A stretch of DNA of 5,297 bases from Hymenobacter sp. (lineage in GTDB: Bacteria; Bacteroidota; Bacteroidia; Cytophagales; Hymenobacteraceae): the NCBI GenBank assembly GCA_025362615.1, contig JANYFQ010000477.1, forward strand, positions 1 through 5,297, in the 5' to 3' direction. The notes under the pieces were generated by a model. The model saw only the letters and a program-made list of their open reading frames with translations. It had not been told where the DNA came from and ran no database searches. Every line of letters begins with the position of its first letter. Position 1 is the stretch's first letter. A program made the position numbers and the translations under genes. Positions 1 to 5,297 of this stretch are shown piece by piece.

Positions 1-359
1 GCTTGCAGGTCAAGGCTTTGGGTGGCGGTGTGGTTGCCGAGGTTGTCGCCAGCAGGCGCGGGGTTGATGAACACCCAGGCCGCCAACGGCCCGCTGCCGC
101 CGAAGTACCAGAAGCCCTCGGGCGCGTCGGTCTGGTACACCATCAGCCCCTGGGGCGGCGCGGCAATGGCCGCCCGCTGCGCCCCCGTGAGGCGCGGAAT
201 GAGCACACCCCGGTCGGTGGCGCTGATGTCGAGGGCGGCCCCGGCGGCGGGCGTGGTGGTGCCGATGCCCACGCTCTGGGCGCGGGCCACGGGGCCAGCC
301 ATCAGCCCCAAAGCCAGCACAACGCCAGTCAAAAAGAGTATAGTCCATTTGTTTTTCAT
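1..359 (-). CDS. Exported tail-fibre/adhesin-like surface protein, N-terminal part (cut by window edge)
   Basis: This is a partial gene: 119 codons are readable from an ATG at 359-357 and the frame is still open at the left edge. Residues 1-28 form a clear signal peptide: basic start MKNK, a hydrophobic stretch, and cleavage after ARA or ARAQ. The mature start reads SVGIGTTTPAAGAALDI, followed by DRGVLIPRLTGAQRAAI, GLMVYQTD and DNLGNHTATQSLDLQ. From family knowledge, this order (GIGT-TP, LDI, the RGxLIPRxT segment, GLxVYQTD, DNLGNHTAT) marks large secreted Bacteroidota proteins usually annotated as tail-fibre or collagen-like surface proteins. Some of these end in an intramolecular chaperone or a sorting domain; that end lies outside the window. 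The start follows the NTF2-like stop by 46 bp with no Shine-Dalgarno sequence, so co-transcription is plausible. Its job, probably surface attachment or structure, is inferred. It is not evidence of a prophage by itself. Confidence 0.85.
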   Translation of the reverse strand, partial: MKNKWTILFLTGVVLALGLMAGPVARAQSVGIGTTTPAAGAALDISATDRGVLIPRLTGAQRAAIAAPPQGLMVYQTDAPEGFWYFGGSGPLAAWVFINPAPAGDNLGNHTATQSLDLQ

Positions 360-405
360 CTGTTTGAAGCCATTAAATGAGCAGAAAATGATTCCGATTA
401 ACCCG

Positions 406-927
406 CTATTTGCCCGCCGCCCCAGCCAGCCAGGCGGCGAGTTCGGCCTCGGTTTTCACCTGGGTGCCCTGCCCGGCCACGTAGTACCACTTGCCGCCTT
501 GCTTCACGAAGGTTTCGGTGCGGATGACGCGGGTGTGCAAATCGCCGTGGGGCGAGCCGAAAACCACATCGGTCTGCTTGGTGCGGATGGCCGTGGTGCC
601 GTTGAAAATCCGCAACAGCTCGGTGCCGGGGGTGGGCGTTACCGATTTGAAGGTCAGCTTATATTCCTCAAAAGCCTTCAGCTCCGCCGCCGTGCCGTAG
701 TAGAACCGGCCCTCGGCCCCGATGCCCACGTAGTTGTCGTTCAGTGAGAGGGCCGGGTCGAACACGTTGCCAATGAGGGCCAGCGCCCGGCGGTCGTCGG
801 GGTAGTCGGTGGTGGGGTATTTACCAGCGGGCACCGTTTGGGCCAGCGCGGGCCGGGCGGCAGCGGCAGCCAGCACCAACAGGATAGCGGCGGCGGGCAG
901 CAGGCGGAAAGCGGGGTTGGTTGGCAT
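406..927 (-). CDS. Exported NTF2-like (DUF4440/SnoaL-type) protein
   Basis: This encodes a 173-residue protein that starts at ATG 927-925 and ends with TAG at 408-406. Residues 1-30 are a signal peptide with a long Ala/Leu core and cleavage near PALA-Q, so the mature protein is about 143 residues and periplasmic or secreted. The rest fits one NTF2-like cone fold: an opening helix (RRALALIGNVFDPAL), then GRFYYGTAAELKAFEEY, then strands ending in RVIRTETFVKQGGKWYYVAGQGTQV. That last segment, a T-x-x-x-V-K-x-x-G-K-W-x-x-V pattern, is typical of DUF4440 and SnoaL-like proteins. These folds include small-molecule isomerases and hydrolases, but many have no known reaction. I see no assignable catalytic residues, so the substrate is unknown. 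It lies 56 bp downstream of the cupin and 46 bp upstream of the surface-protein gene on the same strand. The upstream gap is pyrimidine-rich and lacks both a Shine-Dalgarno sequence and a TAnnTTTG box, which suggests read-through from the cupin gene. Confidence 0.87.
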   Translation of the reverse strand: MPTNPAFRLLPAAAILLVLAAAAARPALAQTVPAGKYPTTDYPDDRRALALIGNVFDPALSLNDNYVGIGAEGRFYYGTAAELKAFEEYKLTFKSVTPTPGTELLRIFNGTTAIRTKQTDVVFGSPHGDLHTRVIRTETFVKQGGKWYYVAGQGTQVKTEAELAAWLAGAAGK

Positions 928-983
928 CGGAAGAAGGTGGAAAAGAGCTTGACGGGAAAGTTGATGGTCGAAGCCTGCGCCCG

Positions 984-1532
984 TCAGAGGGTCAGCGGCG
1001 GCCCCACTATTTTGAGGTCGTGGCGGGCGAAGAGAGCGGCGGCCTCGGCGGGCGTGGGCGCCCCCTTGATGTTGCCCGATTCCTGGAAAAAGGCTTCCAT
1101 GCTGCCGGCGGGCTGAAACAGGAAAAACATCCGCCCCTCGGCCGACACCTGGGCGAAGGCGTGGGGCACCTGCCGGGGCGCAAACACGGTATCGCCGGCC
1201 GTGGCCCGGAACTTCTGGTCGCCAACCTGGAATAAATACTCGCCGGCCACGATGTAAAACACCTCGTCCTGGGCCAGGTGAATGTGCAGCGGCGGCCCGC
1301 CCTGGTCGCGGCCCGTAAACTCAAAAATGCTCAACGCCCCGCCCGTGTCCTGGGCGGCTACCTTCAGGTCGTTGGTGCTGGGGCCGAGCCGGGTTTGCTG
1401 GCCGAGGCGGGCGGCCTGGGCTTTGGTTACGTAGCCGGGGCTGCGCTTGGGCGGGGCGGTGGCCCCGAGGGTGGCCAGCGGCAGCGCGGCCGAAGCGGCG
1501 GCCGTGGTCAGGAGGAATTGGCGGCGTTTCAT
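984..1532 (-). CDS. Tat-exported single-domain cupin (quercetin-dioxygenase-like fold)
   Basis: This encodes a 182-residue cupin. I chose ATG 1532-1530 over a start 14 codons upstream because it puts MKRRQFLLTTAAA at the N-terminus. That is a twin-arginine signal with R3-R4 followed by FLL and an Ala-rich core, with cleavage probably near residues 24-26. Cupin motif 1 is visible as GPPLHIHLAQDEVFYIVAGEY, with ligands H83, H85 and E90 and the closing G97. Motif 2 is GDTVFAPRQVPHAF, with G113, P119 and H124. All four usual metal ligands (three His, one Glu) are present, so metal binding is likely. Tat export fits a protein folded with its metal in the cytoplasm. The family includes dioxygenases, isomerases and non-enzymatic sensors, so the reaction cannot be named. 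The tail ends in a short helix (PTPAEAAALFARHDLKIVGPP) seen in other exported bacterial cupins. It is the first gene of the minus-strand trio. No clear TAnnTTTG promoter box is seen upstream. Confidence 0.93.
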   Translation of the reverse strand: MKRRQFLLTTAAASAALPLATLGATAPPKRSPGYVTKAQAARLGQQTRLGPSTNDLKVAAQDTGGALSIFEFTGRDQGGPPLHIHLAQDEVFYIVAGEYLFQVGDQKFRATAGDTVFAPRQVPHAFAQVSAEGRMFFLFQPAGSMEAFFQESGNIKGAPTPAEAAALFARHDLKIVGPPLTL

Positions 1533-1606
1533 TCGACAATAAGCAGGGGTTTTGATGAAATCGGGGCGGCCCACCGGCGCGGTGGCAGCGGCCCCAAAAC
1601 TTCGAC

Positions 1607-1634
1607 AAAATTCCCCCGGCCCGCCCCCGGCCGG
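1607..1634 (-). terminator. Weak candidate intrinsic terminator after the hybrid regulator
   Basis: Read on the minus strand, a six-base stem CCGGCC/GGCCGG (1634-1629 with 1621-1616) encloses a seven-base loop. It is followed by GGGAA and then four T residues (1610-1607). It lies about 100 bp past the regulator stop and before the cupin start. The T-tract is short and not adjacent to the stem, and GC-rich DNA makes such stems by chance, so this is only a candidate. The rest of the 1533-1730 gap shows no gene and no recognised promoter box. A second GC stem at 1681-1700 (GCCCGG/CCGGGC) has no T-tract on either strand. Confidence 0.2.
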
Positions 1635-1730
1635 CTAGCGTTTTTGCGCCGTTTTCGTTCCCTTTTGGTGCATCGGCCCCGCCCGGCGAGGCCACCGGGC
1701 AGGATGCTGGCCCGCAACCACCGAGTGGGC

Positions 1731-4700
1731 CTACGGCGCGGCGGGCCGCTGCACCGCGCTGGGCACCAGCCCAAACTGCCGCACAAACGCCGTGCTGAAG
1801 TGCGACGGCGACCCGTAGCCCACCCGAAACGCCACTTCGCCCACCGTCAGGGGCTGGGTTTGGAGCAGGTGCCGGGCCAGGGCCAGGCGGGTGCGGCGCA
1901 GCAGGTCGCCGGGGCTTTGGCCGGTCAGGGCCTTGAGCTTGCGGTTCACCTGGGTGCGGCTCAGGGCCAGCGCCTCGCTAAGTTGGTCTACGCCGAAGCC
2001 TTCGTCGGCCAGGTGCTGGTCGAGCAGGGCGGCCACCCGGCGCAAAAACTGCTGGTCGAGGGGCGGCAGCGCGGCCAGGGCGGCGGGGTCGGCGAGGGGG
2101 TTGGCGGGCGGGGCGGCGGGCGGGGCGGTTTCGGCAGCGGCCAGGAGCACCGCCGGAGCCCGCCCGAACCGCTGCTGCACCCGCTGGCGCAGGGCCAGCA
2201 GGTTGCGGACCTGGGCTTGCAGCTCGCGGGGGTTGAAGGGCTTGGCCAGGTAAGCGTCGGCCCCGGTTTCAAGCCCTTCGAGCTTGTCGTCGGCGCTGGC
2301 GCGGGCAGTCAGCAGCACCACCGGGATGTGGCTGGTGGCCTCAGCGCTTTTGAGGGCGGCGCAGAGTTCGTAGCCGCTCAGGCCGGGCATCATTACGTCG
2401 CTCACTATCAGGTCAGGCACTTCGGCGCGGGCCAGGGCCAGGCCGCTGTCGCCGCCGGGCGCTTCGAGCAGGCGGTAGCCGGCCGGGGCCAGCGTGGCCC
2501 GCACGAAGGCCCGCACGTCGGCGTTGTCTTCCACCAGCAGCACCAGCGGCGCATCGTCGGCGGGTTGGTGGAGTGGTGGGGTGGTGGATTGGCGGGTTGG
2601 CGGGTTGGCGGGTTGATGGGGTTCGGAGCCGCTGGGTGCCACCGCCGCAGAAGCTGCTGCCGGTTCGGCCGCCGCCGCCAGGCCCTGCGGCAGCCACACG
2701 CTGAACGTGGTGCCCTGGCCCGCCGTGCTTTCCACCGCCGCCGTGCCGCCGTGCAGGGCGGCCAACTCGCGCACCAGCGCCAGGCCCAGCCCGGTGCCCG
2801 CGTGGGCCTCGCCGCCGCCCGGCACTTGGTAAAACCGCTCGAACAGTCGGGCCAGGTGTTCGGGGGCGATGCCGGGGCCGGTGTCGGCCACCGCGAACCG
2901 CACCCCGGCCGGGGCGGTGGCCGTGGCGGGCGTGGCGGCCACCGCCACCCGCACCCGCCCGCCGGCCGGGGTCAGCCGCAAGGCATTGGCCAGCAAATTA
3001 TCGAGCATTTCCTCCAGCTTGGCCGCGTCGAACACCAGCGGCAGCGGGCCGGGCGGCACCTCGGCCAGCAGGGCCACGCCGTTGCCATCGGCCAGCGAGG
3101 CAAACTGCCCCACCGCCTGCCGGGTGGCCTGGGCGGCATCGCCGGCCGTGGGCCGCAGCCGCAAGGCCCCGGCTTCGAGCTTGCTCAAATCGAGCAGTTG
3201 CGTCACCAGCCGCAGCAGCTTGCGGGCGTTGCGGCGCACGAGGCTGCCCTGCGCCCGCACGGCCGGGCTGGGGTCAGCGGCCAGCGTTTCGGCCGGCCCC
3301 AAAATCAGGGTGAGCGGGGTGCGAAACTCGTGGCTGACGTTGGTAAAAAACGTGGTCTTGAGGCGGTCGAGCGCCTGCAAGTCGGCCAGGCGCCGGGCTT
3401 CCAGGGCCTGGACGGCGCGTTGGCGGGCGCGTTGCCAGCGGCCAAAGCCCAGCAACAGCAACAACAGCCCGGCCGCGCCGCCCAGCCCGGTCCAGCGCAG
3501 GGTTTTTTGGCGGTTTATCTCGGCCTCGGCCGCCGCCTGCCGCCGCCGCTGGCTGGCCCGCAACGCGGCTTCGTGGTGCTGGTTTTCGTCGGTGAGGCGC
3601 TGCACCAGGGCCGCCCGCCGGGTGGCTTCGGTCGAGAGCGAATCGCGCCCGGCGATGTAGTTTTTGTAATTGGCCAGGGCCGGGCCGGGCTGCCCCAGGG
3701 CCGCGTAGCTGGCGGCCCGCACCCGTGCCACGTTGGTGGTCATGAACAACACTTTTTGCGGTCCCATCGCGGCTTCGGCCCGCGCCGCGTACGCCAGGGC
3801 ACGGGCCGGGTGGTTCAGGCGTTGCTCTACGTCGGCCATGTTGAGCAGGGCCTTGCCCACGGCCGCTACCGCCCCCAGGCCGCTGCGGTCGAGGGCCAGC
3901 ACCCGCCCAAACGACTGCCGGGCCGCCAACAGTTCGCCCCGCGCCAACTGCACCTTGCCCAGTACGCCGTAGGCCGGCAGTTGCTCGAACACCTCGCCGC
4001 GCCGGTCGGCCAGCCGGGCGGCGCGGGCGGCGTGGGCCTCGGCGGTGGGCAGGCGGCCTTGGTTGAGTTCGGCCGTGGCCAGGGCCATCAGCACCGAGGC
4101 CATGCCCAGGGTGTCGGCGCTTTGCTCCAGCAGGCGCAGGCCGCGGCGGCAGTAGCGTTCGGCGGTGGCATCGTCGTGCTGCGAGGAATAATAGAGGGCG
4201 GCATCGCACAAAAAATCGGACGCGGCCCGCCCGGCGGCGGCGGTGGGCGGCAGGTGGTCAAGCAGCCGCAGGCCGCGCTGGTTGGTGGCCAGCACCCGGC
4301 GGTGGTCGTTGCTGCTGAAATAAATCGAGGCCAGGCTGCTCAGTACCGGTATTTCGCGCGGGCCGTCGTGCAGGCCGTGCCACAGGGTGGCCGCGCGTTC
4401 GAGGCAGGCCGTGGCGCTGTCCACGCGGTTGAAGAAGTAGTGGGCGCGGCCCAGTTGGGCCAGGGCCTCGGCCTGCGCCCCCCGCAACGGCCCCCGCAGC
4501 GCCGCCGGGGCCGCTGGCAGGGCGCGGGTGGCCCCGGCCAGGCTGCGCCGGTAGTAGTACACCGAGCTGTCGGGGGCCTCCGCTTCTTCGGCCAGGGCCA
4601 GGTAGAGGCGGCAACGGGCCGTGTCGGTGCAGGCGCGGCGCAGGGCCTCGCGCAGCCGGGTTTGGGCGGGCGTTTGGCCGGGCGTTTGGGCGGTGGCCAG

Positions 4701-4787
4701 CCCCCCGGCCAGCCCCAGCAGCAGGGCCAGCAGCAGGGCCAGCCAACGGCCGGCAAACGCGAAAACTAAAGTACGGTAAGATACCAC
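1731..4787 (-). CDS. TPR-sensor hybrid histidine kinase / response regulator / AraC transcription factor (one-protein two-component system)
   Basis: This encodes a 1018-residue regulator, counting from GTG 4787. Residues 1-34 form a signal peptide ending ATAQ. About seven TPR-like helical hairpins follow (105-384), then a charged coiled coil (386-428) and one membrane helix (432-449), so the sensor is periplasmic. The kinase has the H-box SHEFRTP (485-491, phospho-acceptor H486), N-box DNLLANALRLTP (596-607), G1 box DTGPGIAP (635-642), F-box LFERFYQV and G2 box GTGLGLAL (664-671). After a Pro/Ala linker comes a receiver (about 747-862) with acidic pocket E753-D754, phospho-acceptor D797 in SDVMMPG, T827 and K849 in AKPF. 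A second Ala/Pro linker leads to an AraC helix-turn-helix pair (about 911-1014, VAFRVGYGSPSHFSTAF). All key residues are intact. Many relatives use a beta-propeller sensor instead of TPRs; the ligand here is unknown. No ATG start exists. GTG 4844 is an alternative start, but it adds 19 residues and weakens the signal peptide. Confidence 0.95.
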   Translation of the reverse strand: MVSYRTLVFAFAGRWLALLLALLLGLAGGLATAQTPGQTPAQTRLREALRRACTDTARCRLYLALAEEAEAPDSSVYYYRRSLAGATRALPAAPAALRGPLRGAQAEALAQLGRAHYFFNRVDSATACLERAATLWHGLHDGPREIPVLSSLASIYFSSNDHRRVLATNQRGLRLLDHLPPTAAAGRAASDFLCDAALYYSSQHDDATAERYCRRGLRLLEQSADTLGMASVLMALATAELNQGRLPTAEAHAARAARLADRRGEVFEQLPAYGVLGKVQLARGELLAARQSFGRVLALDRSGLGAVAAVGKALLNMADVEQRLNHPARALAYAARAEAAMGPQKVLFMTTNVARVRAASYAALGQPGPALANYKNYIAGRDSLSTEATRRAALVQRLTDENQHHEAALRASQRRRQAAAEAEINRQKTLRWTGLGGAAGLLLLLLGFGRWQRARQRAVQALEARRLADLQALDRLKTTFFTNVSHEFRTPLTLILGPAETLAADPSPAVRAQGSLVRRNARKLLRLVTQLLDLSKLEAGALRLRPTAGDAAQATRQAVGQFASLADGNGVALLAEVPPGPLPLVFDAAKLEEMLDNLLANALRLTPAGGRVRVAVAATPATATAPAGVRFAVADTGPGIAPEHLARLFERFYQVPGGGEAHAGTGLGLALVRELAALHGGTAAVESTAGQGTTFSVWLPQGLAAAAEPAAASAAVAPSGSEPHQPANPPTRQSTTPPLHQPADDAPLVLLVEDNADVRAFVRATLAPAGYRLLEAPGGDSGLALARAEVPDLIVSDVMMPGLSGYELCAALKSAEATSHIPVVLLTARASADDKLEGLETGADAYLAKPFNPRELQAQVRNLLALRQRVQQRFGRAPAVLLAAAETAPPAAPPANPLADPAALAALPPLDQQFLRRVAALLDQHLADEGFGVDQLSEALALSRTQVNRKLKALTGQSPGDLLRRTRLALARHLLQTQPLTVGEVAFRVGYGSPSHFSTAFVRQFGLVPSAVQRPAAP
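2559..2614 (-). repeat. Seven tandem 8-bp copies (consensus AAYCCRCC) inside the kinase-receiver linker
   Basis: On the coding strand, seven 8-bp units run without a gap: AACCCGCC three times, AATCCACC, ACCCCACC, ACTCCACC, then AACCCGCC. Four are identical. They encode linker residues 725-743 (QPANPPTRQ then STTPPLHQPA) between the ATPase domain and the receiver. Because 8 is not a multiple of 3, the units are read in rotating frames. Gain or loss of one or two units would shift the frame, while a change of three units adds or removes eight residues. The Pro-rich product suits a flexible spacer. Confidence 0.92.
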
Positions 4788-4794
4788 GATAGCC

Positions 4795-4802
4795 CAAAGG
4801 TA
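4795..4802 (-). promoter_or_regulatory. Candidate Bacteroidota -7 promoter box for the hybrid regulator gene
   Basis: Read on the minus strand this is TACCTTTG, a full match to the Bacteroidota -7 consensus TAnnTTTG. Transcription would start about four bases further on, near 4791, only a few bases before GTG 4787. That supports the shorter start and implies a very short leader. No TTTG element is seen at the expected -33 spacing (about 4820-4826). A second, weaker option uses TTTG at 4798-4795 with TACTTTAG at 4773-4766 and 21 bp spacing, but it would start inside the signal-peptide codons. Confidence 0.4.
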
Positions 4803-4872
4803 GCGCCTGCACGTACCCAGCCGTCCTGGCCCGGCCCCTCCCACCGCAACCCCGGAAACTGCCCCAACGCCC

Positions 4873-5005
4873 TCCGAAGCCGCTTTGCCTTCCTCCGAAG
4901 CCGCTTTGCCCCCCTCCGAAGCCGCTTTGCCCGCCTCCGAAGCCGTTTTGCCTCCCTCCGAAGCCGCTTTGCCCGCCTCCGAAGCCGCTTTGCCTCCCTC
5001 CGAAG
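4873..5005. repeat. 21-bp intergenic tandem repeat, six copies plus a partial seventh
   Basis: The 17-base core TCCGAAGCCGCTTTGCC starts at 4873, 4894, 4915, 4936, 4957 and 4978, exactly 21 bp apart. A seven-base partial copy lies at 4999. The fourth core has one change (GCCGTTTTGCC). The four-base spacers vary: TTCC, CCCC, CGCC, TCCC, CGCC, TCCC. The repeated CGCC/TCCC pair suggests that a 42-bp double unit was duplicated. Each intact core holds the small inverted repeat AAGC-C-GCTT. The array lies between the divergent starts of the regulator and the right-hand gene. It has no stops in several frames, but no convincing start codon supports translation. Confidence 0.96.
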
Positions 5006-5034
5006 GGCAGACCCGATGCTGTGGAATAATGCGT

Positions 5035-5042
5035 TAAGTTTG
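5035..5042 (+). promoter_or_regulatory. Candidate Bacteroidota -7 promoter box for the right-hand gene
   Basis: TAAGTTTG matches the -7 consensus TAnnTTTG fully and sits in one of the few AT-rich patches of the gap. It predicts a transcript start near 5046 and a leader of about 45 bases before GTG 5091. This argues against the in-frame ATG at 5016 and TTG at 5040 as starts. No TTTG is visible at the usual -33 distance (about 5011-5016), so the match is half complete. Confidence 0.45.
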
Positions 5043-5056
5043 TGCCCGAACGGGCA
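5043..5056. promoter_or_regulatory. Inverted repeat TGCCCG-AA-CGGGCA at the predicted transcript start
   Basis: Two perfect six-base arms are separated by AA and directly follow the TAAGTTTG box. Placed at the expected start of transcription, it could be an operator for a dimeric repressor or a short hairpin (five base pairs, GAAC loop) at the 5' end of the mRNA. In GC-rich DNA such a repeat could also be chance. There is no T-tract, so it is not a terminator. Confidence 0.35.
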
Positions 5057-5090
5057 ACGCGGCCCGCTCCATTTCCCCCATCTCCCCGCC

Positions 5091-5297
5091 GTGGACAAAG
5101 AGCAAGAAAACCAGAACCGCATGGGCGGCATCCTCGATGCCTTCCTCGAAACCCACAGCCTGGCGGCCAGCGCCGTGGCCGTGACCGAAGCCGCCGACGT
5201 GCGCGCGGCCTACGCCCTGGTGCAAACCAGCATCGGCCAGGGCACCACCGACACCCGCGAAAACACCGACGACGCCGGCACCGCCGAAACCCGCCTG
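5091..5297 (+). CDS. Hypothetical helical cytosolic protein, N-terminal part (cut by window edge)
   Basis: Sixty-nine codons are visible and the frame is open at the right edge. With GTG 5091 as start the protein begins VDKEQENQNRMGGILDAF, then has a long helix-prone Ala/Leu stretch (residues 15-50) and a polar segment, GQGTTDTRENTDDAGTAETRL. There is no signal peptide and no membrane helix. The opening (K-E-Q-E-N-x-N-R) and the Q-x-T-x-DT-x-x-x-T-D segment resemble a common Bacteroidota family of uncharacterised helical proteins of roughly 200 residues. That resemblance is from memory and not confirmed. GTG 5091 is preferred because a TAnnTTTG box lies about 50 bp upstream. ATG 5121 is a shorter alternative that would lose the charged opening. 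ATG 5016 would precede the predicted transcript start. No function can be given. It is divergent from the hybrid regulator. Confidence 0.72.
   Translation, partial: MDKEQENQNRMGGILDAFLETHSLAASAVAVTEAADVRAAYALVQTSIGQGTTDTRENTDDAGTAETRL

Larger units (their letters stand above)
4788..5090. other. Divergent intergenic region between the regulator and the right-hand gene
   Basis: These 303 bp separate two genes read outward. From left to right they hold a -7 box facing left (4795-4802), about 70 bp of C-rich sequence without recognised features, the 21-bp tandem array (4873-5005), a -7 box facing right (5035-5042) and an inverted repeat (5043-5056). No tRNA, small gene or terminator is apparent. 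The array lies between both promoter candidates, so it could influence either gene. Confidence 0.7.

Noticed and set aside
1..359. A prophage tail-fibre gene.
   Set aside because: The protein has a Sec signal peptide and the usual mature start of exported Bacteroidota surface proteins, and no other phage gene is in the window.
22..747. A 241-codon plus-strand frame crossing the surface-protein and NTF2-like genes.
   Set aside because: It spans two well-supported minus-strand genes and the gap between them, and its product shows no signal peptide or recognisable motif.
1681..1700. A GC-rich stem (GCCCGG/CCGGGC) just past the regulator stop, as a terminator.
   Set aside because: There is no T-tract on either strand after the stem, and such stems are common by chance at this GC content.
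1278..4769. A 1163-codon open frame on the plus strand, antisense to the hybrid regulator.
   Set aside because: Its product is low-complexity Gly/Gln/Arg/Ala sequence with no domain, as expected opposite a GC-rich gene. The minus strand encodes complete kinase, receiver and AraC motifs over the same bases.
4873..5005. A CRISPR array.
   Set aside because: The 17-base core with four-base spacers is far too short, the spacers are nearly identical to each other, and no cas gene is present.
4804..5037. A plus-strand frame giving SEAALP-type seven-residue repeats, resembling a secreted linker or antigen.
   Set aside because: The frame has no ATG, GTG or TTG before the array, no signal peptide, and stops at TAA 5035. 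It is better read as intergenic repeat DNA.
4766..5131. A minus-strand frame with seven-residue Arg-rich repeats (AKRLRR), which could look like a basic peptide.
   Set aside because: The repeats are simply the translated 21-bp array, which is open in several frames because 21 is a multiple of 3. The frame overlaps the start of the right-hand gene and has no supporting start signal.

Overview
The window looks like chromosomal DNA from a GC-rich member of the Bacteroidota, most likely a Hymenobacter-like Cytophagales bacterium. Four things point that way: a one-protein hybrid two-component regulator with an AraC output, an exported surface protein whose mature start (GIGTTTPAAGAALDI) is typical of the phylum, start regions without Shine-Dalgarno sequences, and two perfect matches to the Bacteroidota -7 promoter box TAnnTTTG in GC-rich DNA. 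The genus is inferred from composition and protein style only.

Layout, left to right. Positions 1-359 (minus) hold the N-terminal part of an exported tail-fibre/adhesin-like surface protein that runs off the left edge. Positions 406-927 (minus) encode a small exported NTF2-like (DUF4440/SnoaL-type) protein. Positions 984-1532 (minus) encode a Tat-exported cupin with a complete metal-binding set. These three are closely spaced (46 and 56 bp gaps), are read in the order cupin, NTF2-like, surface protein, and may form one transcription unit. A 198-bp gap with a weak terminator candidate separates them from the dominant gene at 1731-4787 (minus). That gene encodes a 1018-residue TPR-sensor hybrid histidine kinase, response regulator and AraC regulator in a single chain. 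The 303-bp divergent gap at 4788-5090 carries a 21-bp tandem array of six copies plus a partial one, and an outward-facing -7 box on each side. A plus-strand gene starts near 5091 and runs off the right edge. It encodes a helical cytosolic protein of a hypothetical family.

How the genes may work together. The regulator would sense a periplasmic signal through its TPR domain and pass phosphate from the kinase to its own receiver, switching the AraC domain. Regulators of this type often control nearby genes, so the exported trio downstream is a reasonable but unproven target. I see no mobile element, CRISPR array, RNA gene, phage-defence module or clearly new system. The most distinctive signals are a seven-copy 8-bp repeat inside the kinase-receiver linker, where each single-copy change would shift the reading frame, and the 21-bp intergenic array.
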